Below are positions 45,292 to 55,575 of a stretch of 64,000 bases of DNA, one piece after another. This DNA comes from Bedellia somnulentella (Eukaryota; Arthropoda; Insecta; Lepidoptera; Bedelliidae). Numbering within the stretch: position 1 is the first letter of the stretch; each line of letters begins with the position of its first letter. Location: contig OY755178.1 in assembly GCA_963576735.1 (NCBI GenBank), positions 5,456,001-5,520,000 of the forward strand. Reading direction: 5' to 3'. The notes under the pieces are model-generated. The model saw only the letters and a program-made list of their open reading frames with translations, was not told where the DNA came from and made no database searches. Made by a program: the position numbers and the translations under genes.

Positions 45292-45547
45292 ATTATATTG
45301 CTAAGTGACAAGGAGCCAAATCAATATCACTTTAGACAAGAATTTACTTGTACGGTTCCGTGACACTAGATTTATGAAGACAGCGCCATACATAATGATT
45401 GTTTATCGTATTTCCTTTTTTACGGGCAACGAAGCTCGTGCTAGACTCTTATTTGATCATATAATTTATTCATACGTACATACATTCTGCTGTGAATTCT
45501 GAAATAGAGGTAGCCTATTCAGAATAAGAATATACTTGAACTTAAGA

Positions 45548-45752
45548 AGCGTTCTTGGTGAACGTAAGAGGCGACTAACGGTATCGGGGCTTTTGAGGGA
45601 TTTTTGGGCGATGCGGTAGGAGACCCATCACCGACCTTTATTTCACCATCTTTTTCCCACGCAACTCCTAAAAGTGGCTGAGGAATTTCTAATTCCTTAG
45701 TTCTGGCTACCCCTTCTAGAGATTTATAGCCGTGAGTATATGTATGTATGTA
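45548..45752 (+). mobile_element. Family A copy, 5'-truncated A2
   Basis: Begins GTGAACGTAAGAGGCGACTA and runs to GCCGTGAGTATATGTATG. Antisense 84-codon open frame. Confidence 0.82.
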
Positions 45753-45886
45753 ATATACTTGACTATTTCGCAATTTCAGTTAGTAAGGGTTGGTTATTAC
45801 TTGATTGTTCTCTAGACCCATATCACCCAAAAATCACTTAAAATCCTTAAGATCTCAAGTCACCTCTTACTATAAGAAAAAGTTTA

Positions 45887-46098
45887 CGTACATACATATA
45901 CTCACGGCTATAAATCCCTTAACGGGGTAGCCAGAGCTTTGGAATGAGAAATTCCTCAGCCACTTTTGGAAGTTGAGTGGGGAAAAGATGGTGATAATAA
46001 ATGTTTTTGGGGACGGTTCTCCAACCACAAAGCTCGCCTCTTAGAATCACCCACGGAGAGAAATGGGGTAGTGTTATTCTAAGCTAACACTACACGGC
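45887..46098 (-). mobile_element. Family A copy, internal deletion
   Basis: GTACATACATATACTCACGG start; ~30 nt after TCTCCAACCACA are missing; head CTAACACTACACGGC. Confidence 0.8.
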
Positions 46099-46635
46099 AA
46101 AAGAAAAAGCTTTTACTATTCATATCCGACACATAGGAATTTCTTATATTTGTTTTTCTAACACCCATTTGGAACGAGAGAACTCCAAAATATTGTGATA
46201 TTTGCTGAAATTCTACGTCACAGTTGTTGACAGCGCAACATCTGTAGCACCACGCTAAGCTAGTGAGTAATTCAATTTTAAGTCTCTGTGTGTTCAATTT
46301 AAATTGTATTCATATTTTTTATTTTAAATTATATTATCAAATACTCGAACTTTCACAGCGCTTACCAGATAACATTAGCTCTTTTTGTACATATCAAATA
46401 TTAAACGCAAATGTAACTTAACTTTTGTGAAGGTAGTTAGTATTAATAAATTTATAGTACTGTATAATTACAAATAACACCTTAGTCTTCCCGTGACCAT
46501 GATAACTGAAAAGTTTTCGAAACGTCGGGCTTTAAAAACAATGTAAATACACGCGATTAGAATATCCGAAAATTCAATAGTTGTTTTAATTATAATGTGC
46601 GATCGTGAAAATCTTAGAAAATACTATTTCACGGC
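46099..46635. other. No gene recognised
   Basis: AT-rich. 46480-46540 contains CGAAACGTCGGGCTTTAAA, a scrap seen in many insect repeats; not assigned. Confidence 0.4.
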
Positions 46636-46905
46636 GCATATTGGCAGAGGTGCCAACGCTTCGGCAAATCCCATCACACAGTTTTATACGAATAAACTGA
46701 AACGTTACTTAGCTATGTGACTAACCTCACGATATTTTCCCTCACCGTTAACAACCATGATAAATTAATCACGCACATAACTTAAGAAAAAACAAATTGG
46801 TGTAGGCCTAACCCAGGATTTAAACCCATGCCTGCCTGCATGAAAGGCCACCGCCTTCACCTTCACCTAGAACACCTTCTACCTATTGAGCTATCTCGAC
46901 TGTAC
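46636..46905 (-). mobile_element. SINE B, internally deleted
   Basis: GGCAGAGGTGCCAACGCTTC, CTCACCGTTAACAACCATG, CAAATTGGTGTAGGCC and an inverted head with a B-box-like CCAGGATTTAAACCC. Confidence 0.65.
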
Positions 46906-46990
46906 TTAGATTTCATTATTTTAATAATTATTTAAGTTACGTTAACTACATTACCTCTCACATTTTCTATTACCTTATGCACTTAACAAA

Positions 46991-47374
46991 ACATAACATA
47001 TAACATAAACGTTCACGCCGAATATCCCCGAAGGGGTTGGCAGAGGTACTAATACTTCTGAACATCACGTGACTTTGTCACCTGGTGTTCTGAGTACCCA
47101 CGTTTTGCATGGACAGTGTACTCACGTGATAGGGGGCAGGCCTATCGCCGCTTTGTACGAATACACTGTCACATGACTAAGTACAACTCAGCCATGTGGG
47201 TTTCCTCACGATGTTTTCCCTCACCGTTAACAACCATGATAAATTAACCACACATATGTCTTTAGAAAAGACAAATTGGTGTAGGCCCGACCCAGGATTT
47301 GAACACTAGTCGTTTGCACGATAACCGAGTGTTCTACCCACTGGGCTATCACGGTTGCTTATCACGGTTGCTTA
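46991..47374 (-). mobile_element. SINE B, full length, with 10-bp TSD
   Basis: Best SINE B copy: CATAACATATAACATAAACG tail through GGGGGCAGGCCTATCGCCG to the head (complement of 47280-47356: GATAGCCCAGTGGGTAGAA and GTTCAAATCCTGGG). ACTTAACAAA flanks at 46981-46990 and 47375-47384. The extreme 5' end is duplicated (ATCACGGTTGCTT twice). Confidence 0.9.
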
Positions 47375-47384
47375 ACTTAACAAA

Positions 47385-47880
47385 CAATTCACATTTTTTA
47401 ATCCCAGTGGCTTCCGCAGAACGAATACTTACAAATAATAATAGTATCTCAAAGAGAGCTCTTAGTCAATAAACGTCGACAAGAAGCTAATAAACATAAG
47501 CCTCCCTATCGAACTTACTTCATACTTGGAGGGCGAGGAAGATAGGTCATATTTCATTTTGCGTCGTGTTGCGAATACAGAACAAGATAAGTACTATGAA
47601 TACTAAATAGGCTTGAGGACGGTTTGTTTCGTAATTGCTATAACTCGACGTCCGTAAAGCTATTATTATCTGTAAATGCAAATATTAAACACGCTTTTTG
47701 TTGTGAAGGGGTAGTGAATATATAAAGGAATATTTTTAGTGTTTTTCGAATTTATAATTTATACCAAATTTGAGGTTGGATAGAAAGTGCAAAAGTAATT
47801 AAAACTGGTAGTGTTTCAAATATTAATACTTTAAAAAACATACAAAATATTATTAAATTCAAGTACAAATTGCTATGAAA
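47385..47880. other. No gene recognised
   Basis: AT-rich sequence. Confidence 0.4.
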
Positions 47881-47889
47881 AGGGCCATG

Positions 47890-48055
47890 ATATAAATGAG
47901 TGATACAAATTGGGAAGAATAAAAAAACATGTATGAAAAGAATAATGAATGTAAGGGGAAGCAAGAGTGATTTGTCAAGTTCGGACTTAGCAGCGATAGA
48001 TAGTTTCTGCATAACCCAATGGCAATAATGGGCGTGAGTATAGGTAAATAAGAAA
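47890..48055 (+). mobile_element. RTE-like LINE 3' relic
   Basis: AAAAAACATGTATGAAAAG, GCAAGAGTGATTTGTC, AACCCAATGGCAATAATGGG and GCGTGAGTATAGG remain. Confidence 0.62.
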
Positions 48056-48488
48056 GAGATTTAAATCGTCTATATATCAAAATTATTAAAAATAATAATA
48101 AGAGTAATTGATAAAATATGGTATTGAAGACATACCTACAAGCAATATAATATAACCTCTCAAAGTTGAACTATATGCAGTTGTATACGGTTCAAGAATC
48201 TAACTAACAATCGCACCTAACAACGATATCAAGTTAAAGTGCTTCCTCAGATGATCCTCATTTGTGTAATACTGAATATCGGCTCTTGTTAGCTTTGACT
48301 TTGTAATTAAGTAACAAATAACAATTACGGAGCGTTGCTTATCTTAGATAAACAATCGTCTGAATGCCGCTCTAATTTCAAGACGTATTTATTTTGGACA
48401 AATTAAGCTAGCAATCGCTTTCTGTGTCAACTATTTCACTTTAAGGTTACGACATTTTAAAGTTAAGGTGAATAGTATCGGGTTGGAA

Positions 48489-48600
48489 AGGCAGTAACTC
48501 ATTTCTTTTCGTGGGTGCCGTTTTGGATTTACAAGGCTTTTTGAGTGATTGTGGGGTGATGTGGCTTCTCATCACCAATCCATCGTAATTAAGCGATAAC
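48489..48600 (+). mobile_element. Family A relic
   Basis: TTCTTTTCGTGGGTGCCG, GGCTTTTTGAGTGATTGTGG and GTGATGTGGCTTCTC. Confidence 0.5.
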
Positions 48601-48779
48601 TTTTGTGGAAAGATTGCTCACACCCTAGAATTTTCGTTATTTCTTAAAAAACTATATTAAAATCCAAAATGCAAGTTTAAATAATAAACCCGAATTTAGC
48701 CTATGCAAACGAAGGTCTGTACCTTTCACCCGCCTTTGTCGCCTGTTTAGCCAAGTTAATCAATATTTCCAAAAAGTTG

Positions 48780-49012
48780 AAATACAAAACTAAAAAAAAA
48801 GTAAAAAGTAAAAAAAAGAAAAACAAAAACTTCAAATTAAAAACTAAGCAGAAAAAAAAACAAATATTGTTACTTAAAACTATATTATTATTTTTTATAT
48901 AAAAAAGAACCGCCTTCAAAAATCCAACTGAAAAGTATAAAATAATTTTTATTTATTTTATTATGTACAACTCTATTCAACTTCTTCTTTTTGAAGTCGG
49001 TGCCAAACCAAT
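48780..49012 (-). repeat. Left arm of an inverted pair around the provirus
   Basis: AT-rich unit ending (on +) TTGAAGTCGGTGCCAAACCA. Its reverse complement lies at 63686-63890 with only slight differences. Ends of both arms carry TTTTTGAAG/CTTCAAAAA motifs. Confidence 0.75.
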
Positions 49013-49150
49013 TTTCATGACAAAAAAGAACGAATATTAGTGGCCCGCCTAAGTTGAGTGAGTTCTCCACCCCATCAGCGTATGTCATCCTTATAAACCT
49101 TCCTTTTTAATCAATTAATAAAAATTATCGCATCAAAATTCATTTCGTAG

Positions 49151-49490
49151 TGTAATGTACCTTCCTACGTCAATGTACTAATTAATTAATAATGAACTGA
49201 CGCATTTGGAAAGTTCCATCATTTTTGTAATACAATTAATTGTCAATCAGTTAATGAGATTTTATGCCATTAGTCTTGTATAAATTGCCATACATTTTGA
49301 TACACAATATAGTACAGCGTACACAGTTCACAGTTCTCAGTTCGTAGTTATCAGTTACCTATTCTCAATCAATCTACAGTTACTTCCTAGAGTATAATAT
49401 TGTGTTAATATTTAAATTTTAAATAATCTTAATAATATATCTTGTTGTGTGTATCTCCGTAGTTTCTGTTCCGATCCACTGCCCATTACA
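49151..49490 (+). repeat. 5' LTR of the outer element
   Basis: Begins TGTAATGTA and ends CATTACA (short inverted ends TGTAATG/CATTACA). TATAAAT at 49279-49285; a run of CAGTT repeats (49318-49355) lies where the initiator is expected ~30 nt downstream. Confidence 0.95.
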
Positions 49491-49497
49491 TTATTTT

Positions 49498-49515
49498 TGG
49501 CGCAGTCGGTAGGAT
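49498..49515 (+). promoter_or_regulatory. Primer-binding site, tRNA-Ser
   Basis: TGGCGCAGTCGGTAGGAT, seven nt after the LTR, is complementary to a tRNA-Ser 3' end (CGACTGC-G-CCA). The 17.6/297 group of Drosophila errantiviruses uses the same primer. Confidence 0.85.
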
Positions 49516-49673
49516 ACGTTCAAGGAGGCAAATAAAAAAGCCTAACGTATTCATCAGTGTGTGTGTGTGTGAAGAAGAACCCGAATTCCATTTCGGACAC
49601 CATCACTTTGGGCGTGGAAAATACAGGAGCTGCAAAAGGAAACCAAGGAGAGTCAAATACACAAGGTACTAAA

Positions 49674-50510
49674 ATGGCTTCAATTTCACTCGATATGGCC
49701 GAGCGTATGCTGATCAAATTTGACGGTTCGCGCCATAAGTTGTTTGAATTTATTGATAATTGTGATAAAGCTTTAAACCTTGTCAACGATTCACAAAAGA
49801 AGATATTATTTACTATAATTGAGACTAAAATCACGGAAAAAGCTCGAGCTATGGTTCGTAATCGTGACTTCGATAATTGGGAAGAGTTGAAGTCACATCT
49901 GCTATGGCAGTTGGAGTTAAACTCGTGTAGGATGCAGCCCAAGGAGTCGGTTATGAGTTTTGCTAATAGGATAGAGTCGTGTTATATAAAAATTATTAAT
50001 TGTTTCGATTCTAAAATGGATAAAATAAGCCGTGAAGCATGTGTCAGTCTCATCAAAGCAGAAGCTCTGAGTGTGTTTTTGAACGGTCTCAATAGGGATT
50101 TACATATATTAGTCAAGTCACAAAAACCAGAATCATTGGAAGTAGCGATTGCTATAGCCCTCAATGAGGAGCAGCAATTGAAAAGTAGCATTGAGATGAA
50201 TAGGTTAAATAGGTCCAATATTCCAACTATATATAGAACTGAGAACTCTAATATATTTTGTAGATACTGTAAGAAAAATAATCATACTATAGAAAATTGT
50301 TTTAAATTAAAAAATCGTAACAATACTTCTAATTCTAATAATTATAATAAGCAGCAAAGTAACTTTCAAAATAAAAATTATCATAACGTAAATAAACAAA
50401 ATTATGGGAATGCTAGGTTTAAAAATAATTCTAATAATAATTCAAAACCTAGTTCATCTAATTTTCAATCATCGAGTAATCATTTAAACGCTTCAGGTCA
50501 TCAACAGTAA
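49674..50510 (+). CDS. gag: Gag of the outer errantivirus-like element
   Basis: 278 codons from ATG 49674 (MASISLDMAERM); the frame is open further upstream to ~49557 but without an ATG. Helix-rich capsid-like N-terminal part, then a CCHC zinc knuckle CRYCKKNNHTIENC near residues 196-209 (nucleic-acid binding), then a very Asn-rich tail. Structural protein of the particle. It ends TAA at 50508-50510, 19 nt after the frameshift heptamer. No stop or frameshift mutation seen. Confidence 0.92.
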   Translation: MASISLDMAERMLIKFDGSRHKLFEFIDNCDKALNLVNDSQKKILFTIIETKITEKARAMVRNRDFDNWEELKSHLLWQLELNSCRMQPKESVMSFANRIESCYIKIINCFDSKMDKISREACVSLIKAEALSVFLNGLNRDLHILVKSQKPESLEVAIAIALNEEQQLKSSIEMNRLNRSNIPTIYRTENSNIFCRYCKKNNHTIENCFKLKNRNNTSNSNNYNKQQSNFQNKNYHNVNKQNYGNARFKNNSNNNSKPSSSNFQSSSNHLNASGHQQ

Positions 50511-53500
50511 GCGGCGATGTTGAGAATGACCTTATAGATCATAGCCGTATACATGTAATTAACACTACTTCTGTTACCAGTTACGTAACAATTCATTTTA
50601 ACGAAACAAAATTCCCGGTTAGTTTATTAGTAGATACTGGTGCGAATGTTAGTTTAATAAAAAAAAACTGTTTAAATAAGTACGCGACTATTTATGATGA
50701 TAATCTTATTTTCCTTAGAGGTATAGATAAAGTAAGTAATTTGAACTCTACTATTGGATATACACATTTTTCTTTTTTCTTAAATGCTTGCGAATATGAA
50801 ACTTTATTTCATGTTATAAATGATGATTTTCCTATTGATTTCGACGGTATTTTAGGTAATGATATTTTAAAAAATTTTAATGCCTTTATAGATTTCGAAA
50901 ATAATATATTAACTTTCAGTAATGATGGTAAACTAGTAATAAATCATATTGAGGTACCAAATAACAATCCGAGTATATGTCCTTCAACGGAACTCGAGAA
51001 GGAGTGTTTGGTCACTTCTAAAAACAATAGGCAATCCGCGCCAGTGGAACCTATTTGTCATTCTAATAATATTCCCTACGAGGATTCTAATAAAATTCCC
51101 TTTGAGGATTCTAGTAACATTCCCATAGAGGATTCTAATAATATTCCCTACGAGGATTCTAATAATATTCCCTACGAGGATTCTAATAATATTCCCTACG
51201 AGGATTCTAATAAAATTCCCTTCGAGGATTCTAGTTATATTCCAATAGAGGATTCTAATAATATTCCCATCGAGGATTCATTGAAAATTCCCATTGAGGA
51301 TTCGTTTAAAATTCCCACAGAGGATTCTTATAAAATGTATACTAATAATTTTATAAAAAATAATTGTTTATGCTTTAGCGAATTGTTTTTATCGAATAAT
51401 GACAATTTGAACAATGAAAAATGTTATGATATAATGAATATTAAAACATATTCTAATAAAGTTTTTATAAATAAAATATCAATTAAACCAAGATGTGAAC
51501 AAATAGTTCAATTAGATATTATAAATTTTCATTCAAAGGATGGATTGATTAATAAAACAGAAATAGCGAATGGTGTTTTCATCGCTGACTGTTTGGTAAA
51601 AGTAACCAATAATAAAATAATAACTTCAATATTAAATAATAATGATAAAGAAATTAAACTTTCTAATATTGCAATAGATATTCAGTTTTTGACAAATACA
51701 TTTTCAGACTATGATTCTAGTAAATTGAGAAATGTTCATAATATTAAACAAAATAATAGTTCAAATCGAATAAATATTATTAAATCAAAACTTAGAACTT
51801 CTCATCTTAATAAGGAAGAAAGGGAGTCTTTAGAAAAAATATGTACAGATTATAATCATATTTTCTATTTAGAAGGTGATCAGTTAACTTATACTAATGC
51901 TATGTTCCATAATATTCCTATTAAACAGGATACTTCTCCAATTAATGTCAAGACTTATAGGTATCCCCATGTTTTTAAGGAAGAGGTAAATAGGCAAATT
52001 GATAAAATGATTGAACAAGGTATTATTGAACCTTCTACATCCCCTTGGAATTCACCCGTTTGGGTTGTACCTAAAAAGTTAGATGCTTCAGGCGAGAAAA
52101 AATGGCGTTTGGTAATAGACTACCGCAAATTAAATGATGTCACTATAGGAGATAGTTTTCCACTGCCTAATATTTCAGATATTTTAGATCAACTTGGTCA
52201 TTCTAAATATTTTACAACGTTAGATCTCACTTCAGGGTTTCATCAAATAAAAATGGACCCTTCTGATGCTGATAAAACTGCATTTTCAGTACCTTCTGGT
52301 CATTATCAATATACACGAATGCCCTTTGGACTTAAGAATGCACCTGCAACTTTCCAAAGATTGATGAACTCAGTTTTAGCTGGAATTCAAAATTATAGAT
52401 GTTTCGTGTATTTGGACGATACTGTGGTTCATGCAGACTCTTTATCAGAGCATAATAAGCGTCTTATAGAAGTTTTTGAAAGACTTAATCAGTATAATTT
52501 AAAAATTCAACCTGATAAATGCGAATTTATGCATAAACAAGTAATGTACTTAGGACATCTTATTACCAAAGACGGAATTAAACCCGATCCAAAAAAAATA
52601 GAAGTTTTAAATACTTATCCAGTACCAAAGAATCAAAAAGATATAAAAGCTTTTCTTGGATTTGCTGGTTACTATAGAAGATTTATTAAAGATTTTGCAA
52701 AATTGTCTCGTCCTTTAACAATGTTATTAAAAAAAGATGTAGAATTTAATTGGACTAGTAATCAACAAGAGTCTTTTGAGAAACTCATTATTGCACTTAA
52801 AAGTGATCCTATACTTCAATATCCTAAGTTCGATCAGGAATTCATATTAACAACAGATGCTAGTGCTTATGCTATAGGTTCAGTTTTATCTCAAGGTTTA
52901 CCACCTAACGATTTACCTGTTGCATACGCGAGTAGAACATTAAATCATGCTGAATCGAATTATTCAACTACAGAGCGAGAATTATTAGCTATTGTTTGGA
53001 GTATAAAACATTTTAGACCCTATTTGTATGGGAAAAGATTTAAAGTTTATAGTGATCATAGACCATTACAATGGTTACGTAATGTAAAAGATCCTAGTTC
53101 ACGTTTATTAAGATGGAGACTCTTACTAGAAGATTATGATTTTGAAATAATTTATAAAGAAGGTCGACTTAATCATAATGCTGATGCTTTAAGTAGAATA
53201 CAAGTAGTTAGAAATATGAATACAATTACATCTTACCAAGATTTTCTTAACGACTTTCAGAATAAAATAATAATTAATAATAATTTGGAAGAATCAAGTG
53301 GCTCAATAAGCGAAAAAATAGATTCTCATATTTGTATTCCTATATCATGTGACTTAGAATGTTTTGAAAACTATCAAAAGGAAATTAAAGATAAATTAAA
53401 TCATTTTTCAGAATTTAAACCAATAGATTTAGATGTCGGAAATTTAATAGTAAAACAACATAATAGTAATTTCGTATATTATATTTGTACTAAACAATAT

Positions 53501-54775
53501 TATTGGAATCAGTCCAACTATGAAGATTTCTTTAATTTAATGATAAAAGTGCGGGAGCACTTACTTGTTAATAAAAGGGAGGAAACATTAAAAATACCAC
53601 TTCTAGGTGACCATTACGATAAACTCAGTTGGCCTAAACTTAGAAGCATACTTAGATTTGTCTTTAAGAATACTAAAATAAAAATAGTAGTACTGCATAA
53701 TGAAAAAATTAAACCAAAAGAAGATGACATACAAAAAATATTAGAAGAATGTCATTCAAACCCTATCAGTGGACATTCAGGTTTTCATAAAACTTACAAT
53801 AGAATCAAAAGCAAATATAAATGGGATAGTATGAAATTAGATATCAAAAAGTTTATAAAGAATTGTGAATCTTGTCAAAGAAATAAGTTAGTCAGAAAGA
53901 AGAATAAACTTCCTATGTCACTAACAACGACATCATCCTCACCATTTGAAAGAGTTGCGTTAGATATAGTAGGTCCTTTACCTATAACTGAAAACGGTAA
54001 TAAATTTATTTTAACCCTACAAGATGATTTAACTAAGTTTTCTCAAGCTTACCCTATTCCTAATCATGAAACGTTAACGATAGCGAATGTTTTTGTTACT
54101 CAGTTTATTTGTAAATTCGGTATTCCTAATTCAATTTTGACCGATCAAGGTTCTGATTTTACTTCAAAATTAATGAAAGAAGTTTCAAAATTGTTTCATA
54201 TTAAACAAATTAATTGTTCAGCTTATCATCCACAGACGAATGGAGCGTTAGAAAGATCGCATTTAACTTTAGCAGATTATTTAAAGCATTATATTAATAG
54301 TAAACAAACAGATTGGGATTTATGGATTGATTATGCTATGTTTTCTTATAACACATCAGTTCATACATCAACTCATTTTATGCCTTTTGAACTTGTGTTT
54401 GGAGTTAAACCTAATATTCCTTCTAGTTTTACAAAATCTCCAGAATTTAAATATACATATGACGATTATATTTCAGAATTAAAATTAAAACTTCAGAAAA
54501 GTCACGAAATAGCAAAAAACTATATACAATCTTCAAAAGAATTCAACAAAAAATATTATGATAGAAAAAGTAAATATATTAATTTTAAAATAGGCGATAA
54601 AGTATATTTAGAAAATGAAACTTCATGTAAGGGAAAGAGCAAGAAACTAACTTCGAATTATTTAGGACCGTACAGTATAGTAGAAATAAATTCACCGTAT
54701 AATTCAACTATTTTAATTAAAAATAAAAAGAAAAAGGTACATAATAATAGGTTAAAACTAGCGAATAATTTATAA
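50480..54775 (+). CDS. pol: Pol polyprotein of the outer element
   Basis: Made by -1 frameshift from gag. Protease with VDTGANVSLI at ~50630; an octapeptide-repeat linker 51062-51340; reverse transcriptase with FVYLDDTV at ~52402-52425; RNase H starting TTDASAYAIGSVLSQ at ~52850; integrase with a zinc-binding HxxxH..CxxC (~53746-53880), then D (~53960), DQGSDF (~54140) and the catalytic E in NGALERS (~54240); C-terminal YLGPY module (~54665). Open to TAA 54773-54775. All key residues are present, so it may encode active enzymes. Confidence 0.93.
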   Translation, partial: SFKRFRSSTVSGDVENDLIDHSRIHVINTTSVTSYVTIHFNETKFPVSLLVDTGANVSLIKKNCLNKYATIYDDNLIFLRGIDKVSNLNSTIGYTHFSFFLNACEYETLFHVINDDFPIDFDGILGNDILKNFNAFIDFENNILTFSNDGKLVINHIEVPNNNPSICPSTELEKECLVTSKNNRQSAPVEPICHSNNIPYEDSNKIPFEDSSNIPIEDSNNIPYEDSNNIPYEDSNNIPYEDSNKIPFEDSSYIPIEDSNNIPIEDSLKIPIEDSFKIPTEDSYKMYTNNFIKNNCLCFSELFLSNNDNLNNEKCYDIMNIKTYSNKVFINKISIKPRCEQIVQLDIINFHSKDGLINKTEIANGVFIADCLVKVTNNKIITSILNNNDKEIKLSNIAIDIQFLTNTFSDYDSSKLRNVHNIKQNNSSNRINIIKSKLRTSHLNKEERESLEKICTDYNHIFYLEGDQLTYTNAMFHNIPIKQDTSPINVKTYRYPHVFKEEVNRQIDKMIEQGIIEPSTSPWNSPVWVVPKKLDASGEKKWRLVIDYRKLNDVTIGDSFPLPNISDILDQLGHSKYFTTLDLTSGFHQIKMDPSDADKTAFSVPSGHYQYTRMPFGLKNAPATFQRLMNSVLAGIQNYRCFVYLDDTVVHADSLSEHNKRLIEVFERLNQYNLKIQPDKCEFMHKQVMYLGHLITKDGIKPDPKKIEVLNTYPVPKNQKDIKAFLGFAGYYRRFIKDFAKLSRPLTMLLKKDVEFNWTSNQQESFEKLIIALKSDPILQYPKFDQEFILTTDASAYAIGSVLSQGLPPNDLPVAYASRTLNHAESNYSTTERELLAIVWSIKHFRPYLYGKRFKVYSDHRPLQWLRNVKDPSSRLLRWRLLLEDYDFEIIYKEGRLNHNADALSRIQVVRNMNTITSYQDFLNDFQNKIIINNNLEESSGSISEKIDSHICIPISCDLECFENYQKEIKDKLNHFSEFKPIDLDVGNLIVKQHNSNFVYYICTKQYYWNQSNYEDFFNLMIKVREHLLVNKREETLKIPLLGDHYDKLSWPKLRSILRFVFKNTKIKIVVLHNEKIKPKEDDIQKILEECHSNPISGHSGFHKTYNRIKSKYKWDSMKLDIKKFIKNCESCQRNKLVRKKNKLPMSLTTTSSSPFERVALDIVGPLPITENGNKFILTLQDDLTKFSQAYPIPNHETLTIANVFVTQFICKFGIPNSILTDQGSDFTSKLMKEVSKLFHIKQINCSAYHPQTNGALERSHLTLADYLKHYINSKQTDWDLWIDYAMFSYNTSVHTSTHFMPFELVFGVKPNIPSSFTKSPEFKYTYDDYISELKLKLQKSHEIAKNYIQSSKEFNKKYYDRKSKYINFKIGDKVYLENETSCKGKSKKLTSNYLGPYSIVEINSPYNSTILIKNKKKKVHNNRLKLANNL
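50483..50532 (+). promoter_or_regulatory. -1 ribosomal frameshift signal, gag to pol
   Basis: Heptamer T TTA AAC (50483-50489) is in register with gag. The pol frame opens at 50480. After 5 nt, AGGTCAT (50495-50501) pairs perfectly with ATGACCT (50526-50532); CAAC/GTTG (50502-50505 with 50519-50522) can extend the stem across a 3-nt bulge. Heptamer, register, spacing and stem all fit the standard signal. Confidence 0.85.
51062..51340 (+). repeat. 24-nt tandem repeat coding for NNIPYEDS-type octapeptides
   Basis: About eleven in-frame units between protease and RT, variants IPYEDS, IPFEDS, IPIEDS and IPTEDS, with the repeated ATTCCC and GAGGATTCTAAT words. Length variation by whole units would keep the frame. 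Confidence 0.9.
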
Positions 54776-55064
54776 TTTTATTTTATAGTATAGTTATTTA
54801 TTTCAGGATGTTGCGTCTGATCCTGTCGATAATATTCATTTCAAGTTTAGTTAAAGCCAATGAAGATTTCAATTTGGTTCATATCCAACCATTGGACATC
54901 AAGTCAGGAATTTACTTCGACAATGTTGGAAAAATAGAGTTTTTTGAGAGTTATTGGAAAATGGTAACAAGGATAGATCTAACAGATTTAATTAGAAAAA
55001 AGGATTTAATTAACGTTGTCTTCACAGATACTAAAGTACTTTGTCATGATAAAATATTTAATAA

Positions 55065-55550
55065 TGTTACGACATCTGTTCGCAAGTAGGAGATAGGATT
55101 TGCCACTACTAGATAACAGATGGCGTTACTAGTATTCTAATAAGTAAAGGAATTACTAGATGTTTCTCGAATATCGACTTTTCGAGAATGTGGTACTAGA
55201 ACTTTCTGTAATATTCGCGTATTTGAGATTTGGCATATATAAAGAGCGACGCGTGCTACGGATTGATTCGAGTGCGAAGAACTAAAGCGAGAACAAGCGA
55301 AATACTAGAGCGAAGAAATTAAATACGACAGTGCAGTGATATACGGATTACGGAAATAAGCTTAACGGTGTGGACAGTGTTACTATAACGGAGTAAATTA
55401 ATGTTGTTAATTAGTGCGAGTATCGATAGTTAATTATCGATAGTGTTTGTTGTGTTGTGTAAAGTGCGTTATTGGTCAATAAATATAATTACACCTTATT
55501 GCACGAAAGTGTGACTGGTATTTATCAAATTAAGAACCCGGTACGTAACA
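55065..55550 (+). repeat. 5' LTR of the nested element
   Basis: TGTTACG to CGTAACA inverted ends. TATATAAAG at 55236-55244; AATAAA at 55478-55483; a palindrome around TATCGATAGTTAATTATCG near 55420. The 3' copy has the same signals. Confidence 0.95.
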
Positions 55551-55552
55551 AT

Positions 55553-55570
55553 TGGTGACAGAAGTGGATT
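55553..55570 (+). promoter_or_regulatory. Primer-binding site of the nested element
   Basis: TGGTGACAGAAGTGGATT, two nt after the LTR. The complement ends CACTTCTGTCACCA, a tRNA 3' end; the isoacceptor could not be named. Confidence 0.65.
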
Positions 55571-55575
55571 TGAAG

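Noticed and set aside
48701..49088. Minus-strand open frames of 66-72 codons
   Set aside because: Phe/Lys-rich translations of AT-rich repeat arm; no domain.
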